From Mycolicibacterium sphagni (GTDB taxonomy: Bacteria; Actinomycetota; Actinomycetes; Mycobacteriales; Mycobacteriaceae): a stretch of 64,000 nt of DNA. The stretch is from NCBI RefSeq assembly GCF_002250655.1, contig NZ_NOZR01000012.1, positions 87,293 through 151,292 of the forward strand. The letters are read 5' to 3'. Each line of letters begins with the position of its first letter. Position 1 is the first letter of the stretch. The notes beneath the pieces were generated by a model, which did no database searches, was not told the origin of the DNA, and worked only from the letters and a program-made list of their open reading frames with translations. The translations under genes and the position numbers were made by a program. Positions 27,899 through 38,994 of this stretch are shown here, in pieces.

Positions 27899-28618
27899 CT
27901 ACACAGCCCGCCGCAGCGCCCGCACCGGAAGTCCGAAGCCCGCCAGGGCATCGAGCACTGACTGGCCGCGACGCATGCAGGTGAGCTCGCCGCTGCCGGT
28001 GAGTATCGGCACCTGGGTGGCGGTGATGACCACCGCTGAGCCGACCATCTGCCACATCGCGGCCGGGGTCAGCGAGTCATGGCTGAGGTGCTGCAGGTAT
28101 TCGAAGATCGGCTCCAGCGAGCGATGGCAGCGGTGTGCCGTCCAGGTCGCCAGCGCCAGTTCATTGGGCAACCGCACCACACCATTGGTCGCCGGATCGT
28201 CGGGCAGCACCCGCAGTGTCGGGTCCACAACCGCGGTCCAGTCGATCGCGCCCTCGGAGTCGACGTGCATCCAGAGATTTCCCGGCCCGGCGTCCCACGC
28301 CCGGGCCTCGAGCACGAACAGCGTCACCGTCCGGCCCAGCACCGCGTGGGTGAACGTGGCCGCTAATTGTTGGGCGACGGCGCGGCGATCGCCCAGCTCG
28401 GCCACCGCGGCTTCGAACATGGTGGCCAGCCGGCCCGTCGTCGTCACCGAGTCGAGGGCCCACCACCGGCGCCGTGAGACGTCGGCCATCACGGCTACGC
28501 CGTGCACCCGCGGAGAATCCGGGCTCAGCTGGCGTAATCGGTTGCTGGATTCGTGCAAGGGCAAGACGCGGCGAATGCTCATTCCGTCGATCAGCGGATC
28601 AGCGACGGCTGTGGTCAC
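27899..28618 (-). CDS. FhuF-like iron-associated protein lacking the [2Fe-2S] cysteines
   Basis: 239 residues from GTG 28618, which has a strong GAGGAGG. Segments such as WTAVVDPTLRVLP, ELALATWTAHRCHRSLEPIF and LTPAAMWQMVGSAVVITATQVPIL follow the pattern of FhuF-type ferric-siderophore reductases. The C-terminal CCx10CxxC cluster of genuine FhuF is absent: the end reads CMRRGQSVLDALAGFGLPVRALRRAV with a single Cys. Two IdeR-type boxes sit 20 and 49 bases upstream, so the gene is probably repressed by iron. Without the cluster it may be a siderophore-binding or chaperone-like relative. Family assignment is by pattern and moderate. Confidence 0.62.
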   Translation of the reverse strand: MTTAVADPLIDGMSIRRVLPLHESSNRLRQLSPDSPRVHGVAVMADVSRRRWWALDSVTTTGRLATMFEAAVAELGDRRAVAQQLAATFTHAVLGRTVTLFVLEARAWDAGPGNLWMHVDSEGAIDWTAVVDPTLRVLPDDPATNGVVRLPNELALATWTAHRCHRSLEPIFEYLQHLSHDSLTPAAMWQMVGSAVVITATQVPILTGSGELTCMRRGQSVLDALAGFGLPVRALRRAV

Positions 28619-28637
28619 GACACCTCCTCGGCTCTAG

Positions 28638-28656
28638 TTAGGGCAGCCTAACCAAA
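28638..28656. promoter_or_regulatory. IdeR-type iron box, proximal
   Basis: TTAGGGCAGCCTAACCAAA matches the IdeR consensus at 16 of 19 positions and lies 20 bases upstream of the FhuF-like start codon, a position suited to repression. Confidence 0.75.
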
Positions 28657-28666
28657 AGAAAGGGGT

Positions 28667-28685
28667 GCAGGTAAGCCTTGCCTAA
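28667..28685. promoter_or_regulatory. IdeR-type iron box, distal
   Basis: GCAGGTAAGCCTTGCCTAA matches the IdeR consensus at 14 of 19 positions, 49 bases upstream of the FhuF-like gene and 29 bases from the first box. Confidence 0.6.
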
Positions 28686-28799
28686 TGTGAAGGCTGTCAC
28701 ATTGATTCGCAGCGGACGCGCAGTGGCGTGCGGGTACTGGTCCCGTGGTCGGCGAGCGGGAACTGCAGCCGACATCTGAGAGTTAATCCGAAAAGTTAG

Positions 28800-28818
28800 T
28801 TACGACGCCCGGTAGTAA
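28800..28818. promoter_or_regulatory. candidate BlaI operator
   Basis: TTACGACGC-C-CGGTAGTAA is an imperfect dyad (outer TTAC/GTAA and AC/GT pairs match) about 42 bases upstream of the BlaI start. BlaI-type regulators usually bind such a dyad in front of their own gene. Confidence 0.45.
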
Positions 28819-28859
28819 CCGGGAGTACGCTTGCTTCACTGCTACCAAGATGAACGGAA

Positions 28860-29276
28860 ATGGCCAAGTTGACTCGTCTCGGCGAACTCGAACGCGCGGT
28901 GATGGACCACCTATGGGCCGCTGGTGAACCCTTGACGGTTCGCCAGGTCCACGAGGCCCTCTGTACCGAGCGGGACCTGGCTTATACGACGGTGATGACG
29001 GTTCTGCAGCGGCTCGCGCGTAAGAACCTGGTCTCGCAGATCCGCGATGACCGGGCCCACCAATACGCGCCCGTGCACGGCCGTGACGAGCTGGTCGCCG
29101 GCCTGATGGTCGACGCGCTGGATCAGGCGTCCGACTCCGGCGGCCGGCAGGCGGCGCTGGTGCATTTCGTCGAACGAGTGGGTGCCGACGAGGCCGATGC
29201 TCTGCGCCGCGCCCTGGCGGAATTGGAGTCCAAGCACCGTTCCACCTGGCCCGCTGGCGACACGCCCAACCCCTGA
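28860..29276 (+). CDS. blaI: BlaI/MecI-family transcriptional repressor (Rv1846c-like)
   Basis: 138 residues. The winged helix is complete: LGELERAVMDHLWAAGEPLTVRQVHEAL, then DLAYTTVMTVLQRLARKNLVSQIRDDRAHQYAP. The C-terminal part supplies dimerisation and the region where related repressors are cleaved by BlaR-type proteases. In M. tuberculosis Rv1846c represses blaC and itself. The M56 protease gene follows by 14 bases, a normal repressor-protease pair. Confidence 0.94.
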   Translation: MAKLTRLGELERAVMDHLWAAGEPLTVRQVHEALCTERDLAYTTVMTVLQRLARKNLVSQIRDDRAHQYAPVHGRDELVAGLMVDALDQASDSGGRQAALVHFVERVGADEADALRRALAELESKHRSTWPAGDTPNP

Positions 29277-29290
29277 GGGACAATCTCAGC

Positions 29291-30217
29291 GTGTCCGCGC
29301 TGGCCTTCACCTTCCTCGCATTAATGCTGGTTGGTCCTGTGCCCGCGCTCTTGGCACGGGCGTCCTGGCCGATGCGTGCGCCGCGTGCTGCGATCGTGCT
29401 GTGGCAGTCGATTGCGGTGGCCGCCGTGCTCTCGGCATTCAGTGCGGGTCTGGCGATCGCCAGCCGGCTGTTCGTCCCCGGCCCCGACGGCCGTCCAACC
29501 GCGACGATCACCAGTGAGATCGAGGTGCTGGGCTGGCCGCTGTGGTCGGTCTACGTGCTGGTCTTCACCGTCACCCTGCTGATCGGCGTGCGCCTGCTGA
29601 TGGCCGGTGTTCAGGTCGCCGTGGCGACCCGCCGCCGGCGTGCCCACCACCGAATGGTGGTGGATCTGCTCGGCGGCTGTCGGCATGGCATGAGCGGGTT
29701 GCGCGTGCTGGACGTGGCCGAGCCGCTGGCCTACTGCCTGCCCGGCGTGCGCAGTCGGGTCGTGCTCAGCGAGGGCACCCTGTCGGCCTTGAGCGACGCT
29801 GAACTGGCGGCGATCCTGAGCCACGAGCGGGCCCACCTGCGGGCCCGCCATGATTTGGTGCTCGAGCTGTTCATCGCCGTGCACACCGCCTTCCCCCGAT
29901 TCGTCCGTAGCGGCAGTGCGCTCAACGCGGTGCGCCTGCTGGTCGAGATGCTCGCCGACGACGCCGCGGTGCGCACCGCCGGGCCCGCTCCCCTGGCTCG
30001 CGCCCTGGTGGCGTGCGCGGCGGGGCGTACGCCGTCGGGTGCACTGGCCGGCGGCGGTCCCACCACGCTGATCCGGGTGCGCCGGCTGGCCGGCCGGCCC
30101 AACAGCCTGCTGCTGTCGCTGGGCGCGTACACCACTGCCGCCGCGGTGTTGGTCTTCCCGACCGTCGCGGTCGCGATGCCGTGGCTGACCGAGCTGCACC
30201 GGCTGTTTCTATCCTGA
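29291..30217 (+). CDS. M56-family membrane metalloprotease (Rv1845c-like)
   Basis: 308 residues starting at GTG 29291. Membrane segments lie near residues 1-20, 33-55 and 82-106 with one near the C-terminus. The zinc motif HExxH is present as LSHERAHLRARHD, as in BlaR1/MecR1 proteases. There is no C-terminal penicillin-binding sensor domain, so how it is triggered is unknown. It probably inactivates the adjacent BlaI. The arrangement is conserved in mycobacteria. Confidence 0.92.
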   Translation: MSALAFTFLALMLVGPVPALLARASWPMRAPRAAIVLWQSIAVAAVLSAFSAGLAIASRLFVPGPDGRPTATITSEIEVLGWPLWSVYVLVFTVTLLIGVRLLMAGVQVAVATRRRRAHHRMVVDLLGGCRHGMSGLRVLDVAEPLAYCLPGVRSRVVLSEGTLSALSDAELAAILSHERAHLRARHDLVLELFIAVHTAFPRFVRSGSALNAVRLLVEMLADDAAVRTAGPAPLARALVACAAGRTPSGALAGGGPTTLIRVRRLAGRPNSLLLSLGAYTTAAAVLVFPTVAVAMPWLTELHRLFLS

Positions 30218-30276
30218 CCCGATTTCCCTGAAAATAACTGTGCCACAACCAAATTCACACAACTGAAAGGCGCGAG

Positions 30277-33187
<2,911 letters not shown>

Positions 33188-33211
33188 GCCGGGTAGCGGC
33201 CGCCAAACCGC

Positions 33212-33217
33212 TAACAT
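33212..33217 (+). promoter_or_regulatory. candidate -10 element upstream of the CNNM operon
   Basis: TAACAT, 38 bases before the GTG of the 44-codon ORF. No clear -35 hexamer. Confidence 0.35.
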
Positions 33218-33254
33218 AGGTGTTTGTTCTGCCCCCACCGAGGAAAGGGATCCC

Positions 33255-33389
33255 GTGCCGCAGGCACCCGTCGAGGCCCCCGCGGACCGGGCTGCCTGTG
33301 GTGAGCGTCCCGCGGACGAATCCGACGCCGAACCATCCACTAGTCAGCCGGGCGCACGGCCCGGCGATCTGACGGCACAGGCCCGGTGA
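33255..33389 (+). CDS. small ORF (44 aa) translationally coupled to the CNNM gene
   Basis: A GTG-started frame with a strong AGGAAAGGG ribosome site. Its product is 44 residues, rich in Ala, Pro, Asp and Glu with no hydrophobic segment, starting [21 protein letters not shown]. Its TGA overlaps the next gene's GTG (GTGA). It may be a leader peptide that couples ribosomes onto the membrane protein gene. It is not a known family, and it could instead be only a path for ribosome loading. The ribosome site is stronger than anything before GTG 33386. Confidence 0.45.
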   Translation: MPQAPVEAPADRAACGERPADESDAEPSTSQPGARPGDLTAQAR

Positions 33390-34744
33390 ACGTGGTTTAC
33401 ACCTTGTTGAGCCTCTTGGCGATCGTCATCCTGACGTTCGGAACGGCCCTGTTCGTCGCCGCGGAATTCTCGCTGACCGCCCTGGAGCGCAGCACCGTCG
33501 ACGCCAACGCCCGCAGCGGTGATCGTCGCGACCAGAACGTCGCGCGCGCGCATCGCACGCTGTCGTTCCAGCTCTCCGGTGCGCAGATGGGCATCTCGAT
33601 CACCACGCTGGCCACCGGCTACCTTGCCGAACCTGTCCTGGCCCGGCTGTTCGACCCGGTTCTGGAGGCGCTGCACGTGCCGGACCGTGCGGCGGAGGGG
33701 ATCGCGCTGGTGCTGGCGATCCTGATCGCGACCTCGCTGTCGATGGTGTTCGGCGAGCTGGTGCCCAAGAACCTGGCGGTCGCCCGGCCGGTTCCGACCG
33801 CGCGGGCCACCGCAGGCTTCCAGCTGATGTTCTCCACCGTGATGACCCTGGCCATCAAGGCCACCAACGGCACAGCCAACTGGATCCTGCGCCAACTGGA
33901 TATCGAGCCGGCCGAGGAACTGCGGTCAGCGCGCTCACCCGAGGAACTCGGTGCGCTGGTCCGCAGTTCGGCTGAGCACGGCTCCCTCGACGAGGCCACC
34001 GCCTCGCTGGTCAACCGCTCGCTGCAGTTCGGATCGCGGATCGCCGAGGAGTTCATGACGCCTCGCACCGAGATCGAGGCGCTGGAGGCGGACGACACCG
34101 TGGCCGATCTGGTGACGGCCTCGGCCGACACCGGCTTCTCCCGCTTCCCGATCATCAACGGGGACCTCGACGACACCATCGGCATCGTGCACGTCAAGCA
34201 GGTGTTCAGCCTGCCGTCCGCGCAGCGGTCGACCACAAAATTGCTGACACTGGCGATCCCGGTGCCGACCGTGCCGTCGTCGCTGGACGGTGACGCGCTC
34301 ATGTCGCAGCTGCGCGCCCACGGCTTGCAGACCGCGATGGTGGTCGACGAATACGGCGGCACCGCGGGCATGGTCACCGTGGAGGACCTGATCGAGGAGA
34401 TCGTTGGCGACGTTCGCGACGAGCACGACGACTCCACCCCCGACTTCCAGAAGTCCGGGCTGGGCTGGCGGGTGTCGGGCCTGTTGCGCATCGACGAAGT
34501 GGCCGAGGCGACGGGTTTCCGGGCGCCCGAAGGTGAATACGAGACCATCGGCGGTCTGGTGCTGGAGAAGCTGGGCCACATCCCCGAGGTCGGCGAATCG
34601 GTGGAGCTGGCGGCGTTCGACCCCGAGGGCCCTTTCGACGATCCGGTGCGCTGGCGCGCGACCGTTGTCGAGATGGACGGTCGTCGCATCGACCAGCTGG
34701 TGCTCACCGAGCTGGTTCGCCCCAGCGACGGCGGGGAGCGCTGA
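33386..34744 (+). CDS. CNNM/CorC-family membrane protein with CBS domains (Rv1842c-like)
   Basis: 452 residues. The N-terminal DUF21 domain has about four membrane helices ([28 protein letters not shown] first, then the [23 protein letters not shown] motif and [14 protein letters not shown]). Two CBS domains follow (from [21 protein letters not shown]), and then the CorC_HlyC domain ending near [11 protein letters not shown]. Family members are magnesium or other cation transporters or regulators, historically called hemolysins. The start overlaps the 44-codon ORF and the stop overlaps the next gene by one base. Confidence 0.92.
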   Translation: MNVVYTLLSLLAIVILTFGTALFVAAEFSLTALERSTVDANARSGDRRDQNVARAHRTLSFQLSGAQMGISITTLATGYLAEPVLARLFDPVLEALHVPDRAAEGIALVLAILIATSLSMVFGELVPKNLAVARPVPTARATAGFQLMFSTVMTLAIKATNGTANWILRQLDIEPAEELRSARSPEELGALVRSSAEHGSLDEATASLVNRSLQFGSRIAEEFMTPRTEIEALEADDTVADLVTASADTGFSRFPIINGDLDDTIGIVHVKQVFSLPSAQRSTTKLLTLAIPVPTVPSSLDGDALMSQLRAHGLQTAMVVDEYGGTAGMVTVEDLIEEIVGDVRDEHDDSTPDFQKSGLGWRVSGLLRIDEVAEATGFRAPEGEYETIGGLVLEKLGHIPEVGESVELAAFDPEGPFDDPVRWRATVVEMDGRRIDQLVLTELVRPSDGGER

Positions 34745-35799
34745 TGGGCGGCGACTTCTTGGGTGTGCTGTTGACCATCGCACTGCTGGGCGCGAATGCG
34801 TTCTTCGTGGGCTCCGAGTTCGCGCTGATCTCCGCGCGCCGCGACCGGCTGGAAACCCTTGCCGAACAAGGCAAGCGGAGTGCGGCCACGGTGCTGCGGG
34901 CCGGCGAGCAGCTCTCGCTGATGCTGGCCGGCGCACAGCTGGGCATCACGATCTGTTCGATCCTGTTGGGCCGGGTCGGCGAGCCCGCGGTGGCCGGCCT
35001 GCTGGAGAAGCCCTTCGATCTGGTCGGGGTGCCCGACGCCGTACTGCACACGGTCTCGTTCCTGGTGGCATTGGGCGTCGTGGTCACGCTGCACGTGCTG
35101 CTCGGCGAAATGGTGCCGAAGAACATCGCCATCGCCGGTCCGGAGAAGACGGCGATGCTCTTGATGCCGGTCTATCTCGTGTACGTGCGGTTCGCCCGGC
35201 CGTTGATCGGGTTCTACAACTGGGCGGCCAACCGCACACTGCACGCCTTCGGAATCGAGGCCAAGGACGAGCTCGACGTCACGGTGTCCACCGTGGAGCT
35301 CGCCGAGATGATTGCCGAGTCCCGCTCGGAGGGTTTGTTGGATCCCGAAGAGCACATGCGGCTGACCCGTGCACTGCAGATCCGCAACCGCGTGGTCAAC
35401 GATGTCGCGGTTCCACTGAGCGAAATCCGCGTGGTCCCCGCCGCGCGGCCGGGCAGCGGTCCCACGGTCAGCGCGGTCGAGCACGCGCTGCGTGAGACGG
35501 GCTACTCCCGGTTCCCGGTCGACGGCGGCGACGGCACCCTGATCGGCTACCTGCACATCAAAGACCTGCTGACGCAGATCGACGGTCCCGATTCGGTGAT
35601 CGACCTGTCAGTAGTGCGTCCCCTGCCCCAGGTCGCCGCCGACATGCCGCTGCCCGACGCGCTGTCGCAGCTGCGGCGCGACAACAGCCATCTGGCTTTG
35701 GTGACGTCTACCGACGGTGCGGTCTGCGCGATGGTGGCTTTGGAAGACCTGGTAGAGGACCTGGTCGGGACCGTGCGCGACGGGATGCACCGTGCTTGA
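34744..35799 (+). CDS. CNNM-type membrane protein with CBS domains (Rv1841c-like)
   Basis: 351 residues, homologous to the preceding gene but without the CorC_HlyC tail. DUF21 helices occupy about 5-190 with NAFFVGSEFALISARRDRLE, LAGAQLGITICSILLGRVGEPAV and LGEMVPKNIAIAGP. The CBS pair occupies the C-terminus (VALEDLVEDLVGTVRDG ends it). Stop and start share TGATG with the previous gene, so both proteins are made together and probably form a heteromer. Confidence 0.92.
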   Translation: MGGDFLGVLLTIALLGANAFFVGSEFALISARRDRLETLAEQGKRSAATVLRAGEQLSLMLAGAQLGITICSILLGRVGEPAVAGLLEKPFDLVGVPDAVLHTVSFLVALGVVVTLHVLLGEMVPKNIAIAGPEKTAMLLMPVYLVYVRFARPLIGFYNWAANRTLHAFGIEAKDELDVTVSTVELAEMIAESRSEGLLDPEEHMRLTRALQIRNRVVNDVAVPLSEIRVVPAARPGSGPTVSAVEHALRETGYSRFPVDGGDGTLIGYLHIKDLLTQIDGPDSVIDLSVVRPLPQVAADMPLPDALSQLRRDNSHLALVTSTDGAVCAMVALEDLVEDLVGTVRDGMHRA

Positions 35800-36724
35800 G
35801 GTGCTGTCCGAGCCCGCGTGGACGGCACGCGCTGCGGCCCATCGCGCCCGAGTCGAGGCTTTCACCGGCCCGCATGCTCGTCGGGCCAGCCGCGGTGAAG
35901 CTCACCCGGTGTGGGACTTCCTGTTCAGCTACTACAGCCTGCGGCCACGCCAGCTGCGGGTGTGGCATCCCGGCCACGGCACCGCATTGGCCGGGCCGGG
36001 CGCTTCCGAATACCTCGACCGCGCGGGCTACACGAGCGTTGCGGACGGTGTGACGCTCAGCGCAGAGTTCCTGGGCTCGCGACTGCCGACCGTCGCCTTC
36101 GTGGCCGACCTACTGCGCGCCACCGAGGACCGGGCGCCACAGTTCGGCTGCTTCGGAATGCACGAGTGGGCGATGGTGTACCGCACCGACGCCGTTCGTC
36201 ACGGCCGGGTGCCGCTGCGACTGGGGGCGGCGGGCACGGATGCGGTGGTCGAGTCGATGCCGTTGCGCTGCACCCACTTCGACGCGTTCCGGTTCTTCAC
36301 CGACGCGGCCGTGCCGCGCAACCGTGGGGTGCCGACCCGTGCCGGCCAGCGCGACTGGGAGCAGCCGGGCTGTTTGCACGCCAACATGGACCTCTACAAG
36401 TGGTGCTACAAGCTCGGCCCGCTGATCGAATCCCAGCTGCTGGTGGACTGCCTGCATGTGGCCGCCGACGCGCGCGAGCTCGATATGCGGGCCAGCCCCT
36501 ACGATCTGACGGACCTGGGGTTCGAGCCGATCACTGTCGAGGAACCCGCCGGGCGAGCCGAATACGTGCGCTGCCAGGGGGTGATCGCCGAACGCGCGGC
36601 TCCGCTGCGCCGGGCACTGCTGACGTGGTGTCAGCGGCTTTTGGCGTCAGAAGTGACGAATGCCGCGCACTCCGCCTACGACAGCGTGTCGGAGGGCTTC
36701 CTACCTGCGGGTAAGATGAATTGA
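35792..36724 (+). CDS. conserved actinobacterial protein (often labelled 3-methyladenine DNA glycosylase)
   Basis: 310 residues from GTG 35792, overlapping the previous gene by eight bases. Typical segments are [65 protein letters not shown] and FLPAG at the end. Databases often name it 3-methyladenine DNA glycosylase, but I see no helix-hairpin-helix motif or other known glycosylase hallmark, and I would not infer that reaction. Conserved Cys, His and Trp ([22 protein letters not shown]) suggest a metal or active site. Function is open. Confidence 0.75.
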   Translation: MLEVLSEPAWTARAAAHRARVEAFTGPHARRASRGEAHPVWDFLFSYYSLRPRQLRVWHPGHGTALAGPGASEYLDRAGYTSVADGVTLSAEFLGSRLPTVAFVADLLRATEDRAPQFGCFGMHEWAMVYRTDAVRHGRVPLRLGAAGTDAVVESMPLRCTHFDAFRFFTDAAVPRNRGVPTRAGQRDWEQPGCLHANMDLYKWCYKLGPLIESQLLVDCLHVAADARELDMRASPYDLTDLGFEPITVEEPAGRAEYVRCQGVIAERAAPLRRALLTWCQRLLASEVTNAAHSAYDSVSEGFLPAGKMN

Positions 36725-36744
36725 TTTGTCGTGAGGGAGGACAG

Positions 36745-38943
36745 ATGACCCAACGCGTGTCCGTCGGCAACCTGCGTGTGGCGCAGGTGCTGTACGACTT
36801 CATCACCAACGAGGCGCTGCCCGGTACCGGGATCGACCCCGACAGTTTCTGGTCCGGCGTGGACAAGGTCGTCACCGACCTCACGCCCCAGAATCAGGAG
36901 CTGCTCGCGCGCCGCGACGATCTGCAAGCGCAGATCGACAAGTGGCACCGGCAGCGCATCATCGGCGGTATCGACGCCAGCGAGTACCAACAGTTCCTCA
37001 GCGACATCGGCTACCTGCAGCCCGAGCCCGCCGACTTCACCATCACGACCTCCGGTGTAGACGACGAGATCACCACCACCGCGGGTCCGCAGCTGGTCGT
37101 CCCGATCCTCAACGCCCGCTTCGCGCTCAACGCCGCGAACGCGCGATGGGGCTCGCTGTACGACGCGCTGTACGGCACCGACGTCATCAGCACCGAGGGC
37201 GGCGCCGAACCGGGCAGCAGCTACAACAAGATTCGCGGCGACAAGGTCATCGCCTACGCCCGCCACTTCCTCGACCAGGCGGCGCCACTGGCGAACGGGT
37301 CGTGGGCGGACGCCACCGGCGTCAGCGTCGCCGACGGGGTGCTCGACATCGCCCTGGGCGACGGGCAATCCACCGGTTTGGCCAGCCCGGAGAAGTTCGT
37401 GGGCTACACCGGCGAACTCGGTTCGCCATCGTGGTCTGTGCTGCTGGTCAACAACGGCCTGCACATCGAGGTCCTGATCGACCCGCAGTCCCCCGTCGGC
37501 AGCACCGACAAGGCCGGCATCAAGGACGTCGTGCTGGAGTCCGCGATCACCACGATCATGGACTTCGAGGACTCGGTGGCAGCCGTGGACGCCGACGACA
37601 AGGTGCTCGGCTACCGCAACTGGCTGGGCCTGAACCGGGGCGATCTGGCCGAAGAGGTCAGCAAGGGTGGCAAGACATTCACCCGGGTGCTCAACGACGA
37701 CCGCACCTACAAGACGCCGGACGGCGGGGAGCTCACGCTGCCCGGCCGCAGTCTGCTGTTCGTTCGCAACGTCGGACACCTGATGACCAACGACGCGATT
37801 GTGATGAGCGTCGATGGCGAGGAAGACACCGAGATCTACGAGGGCATTCAGGACGCGCTGTTCACCAGCCTGATCGCCACTCACGGCCTCAAGGCCGAGG
37901 ATGGCAGCCCGCGGCAGAACAGCAGGACCGGCTCGATCTACATCGTGAAGCCCAAGATGCACGGCCCCGACGAGGTCGCCTTCACCTGCGAGCTGTTCAG
38001 CCGGGTCGAGGACGTTCTCGGCCTGCCGCAGAACACCATCAAGGTCGGCATCATGGACGAGGAGCGCCGCACGTCGGCCAACCTCAAAGCCTGTGTGAAG
38101 GCCGCCGCCGACCGGGTGGCGTTCATCAATACCGGCTTCCTGGATCGCACCGGCGACGAGATCCACACCTCGATGGAAGCCGGCCCGATGATCCGCAAGG
38201 GCGCCATGAAGACCCAGCCGTGGATCCTGGCCTACGAGGACCAGAACGTCGACGTCGGTCTGGCGACCGGGTTCTCCGGCCGGGCCCAGATCGGCAAGGG
38301 CATGTGGGCCATGACCGACCTCATGGCCGACATGGTCGAGCAGAAGATCGGCCAGCCCAGGGCTGGTGCCACCACGGCGTGGGTCCCCTCACCGACGGCG
38401 GCGACGTTGCACGCCATGCACTACCACTACGTCGACGTCTACGCGGTGCACAAGGAGCTGGCCGGCAAGACCCGCACCACCAAGGATCAGTTGCTGACGC
38501 TCCCGCTGGCCCAAGAGCTGGCGTGGTCTCCCGAGGAGATCCACGAAGAGATCGACAACAACTGCCAGTCGATCCTGGGATACGTGGTGCGTTGGATCGA
38601 TGCCGGTGTCGGCTGCTCGAAGGTGCCCGACATTCACGACATCGCACTGATGGAGGACCGCGCGACGTTGCGGATCTCCAGTCAGCTGCTGGCGAACTGG
38701 TTGCGCCACGGCGTCATCACCGAGGACGATGTGCGTGAGAGTCTGCGCCGGATGGCCGCTGTGGTCGACGAGCAGAACGCTCAGGATCCCGAATTCCGGC
38801 CGATGGCAACGGATCCCGAGGGCAGTATCGCGTTCCAGGCCGCCCAGGAACTGATCCTGGCCGGCGGCGCGCAGCCCAATGGCTACACCGAGCCGATCCT
38901 GCATCGGCGTCGCCGGGAGTACAAGGCCAGCGTCGGCGCCTGA
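36745..38943 (+). CDS. glcB: malate synthase G
   Basis: 732 residues from ATG 36745, with GGGAGG in front. It condenses glyoxylate and acetyl-CoA to malate in the glyoxylate shunt. The family's catalytic acid and magnesium ligands are in [16 protein letters not shown] and [30 protein letters not shown] contains the conserved Arg-Arg. Length and sequence match M. tuberculosis GlcB (Rv1837c), also known as a surface-exposed laminin-binding protein. It follows the preceding gene by 20 bases. Confidence 0.97.
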   Translation: MTQRVSVGNLRVAQVLYDFITNEALPGTGIDPDSFWSGVDKVVTDLTPQNQELLARRDDLQAQIDKWHRQRIIGGIDASEYQQFLSDIGYLQPEPADFTITTSGVDDEITTTAGPQLVVPILNARFALNAANARWGSLYDALYGTDVISTEGGAEPGSSYNKIRGDKVIAYARHFLDQAAPLANGSWADATGVSVADGVLDIALGDGQSTGLASPEKFVGYTGELGSPSWSVLLVNNGLHIEVLIDPQSPVGSTDKAGIKDVVLESAITTIMDFEDSVAAVDADDKVLGYRNWLGLNRGDLAEEVSKGGKTFTRVLNDDRTYKTPDGGELTLPGRSLLFVRNVGHLMTNDAIVMSVDGEEDTEIYEGIQDALFTSLIATHGLKAEDGSPRQNSRTGSIYIVKPKMHGPDEVAFTCELFSRVEDVLGLPQNTIKVGIMDEERRTSANLKACVKAAADRVAFINTGFLDRTGDEIHTSMEAGPMIRKGAMKTQPWILAYEDQNVDVGLATGFSGRAQIGKGMWAMTDLMADMVEQKIGQPRAGATTAWVPSPTAATLHAMHYHYVDVYAVHKELAGKTRTTKDQLLTLPLAQELAWSPEEIHEEIDNNCQSILGYVVRWIDAGVGCSKVPDIHDIALMEDRATLRISSQLLANWLRHGVITEDDVRESLRRMAAVVDEQNAQDPEFRPMATDPEGSIAFQAAQELILAGGAQPNGYTEPILHRRRREYKASVGA

Positions 38944-38994
38944 TCACAAGCCCGCACCGCACGACCGTTCGACGAAAGAGGATTAGGCACCGCC

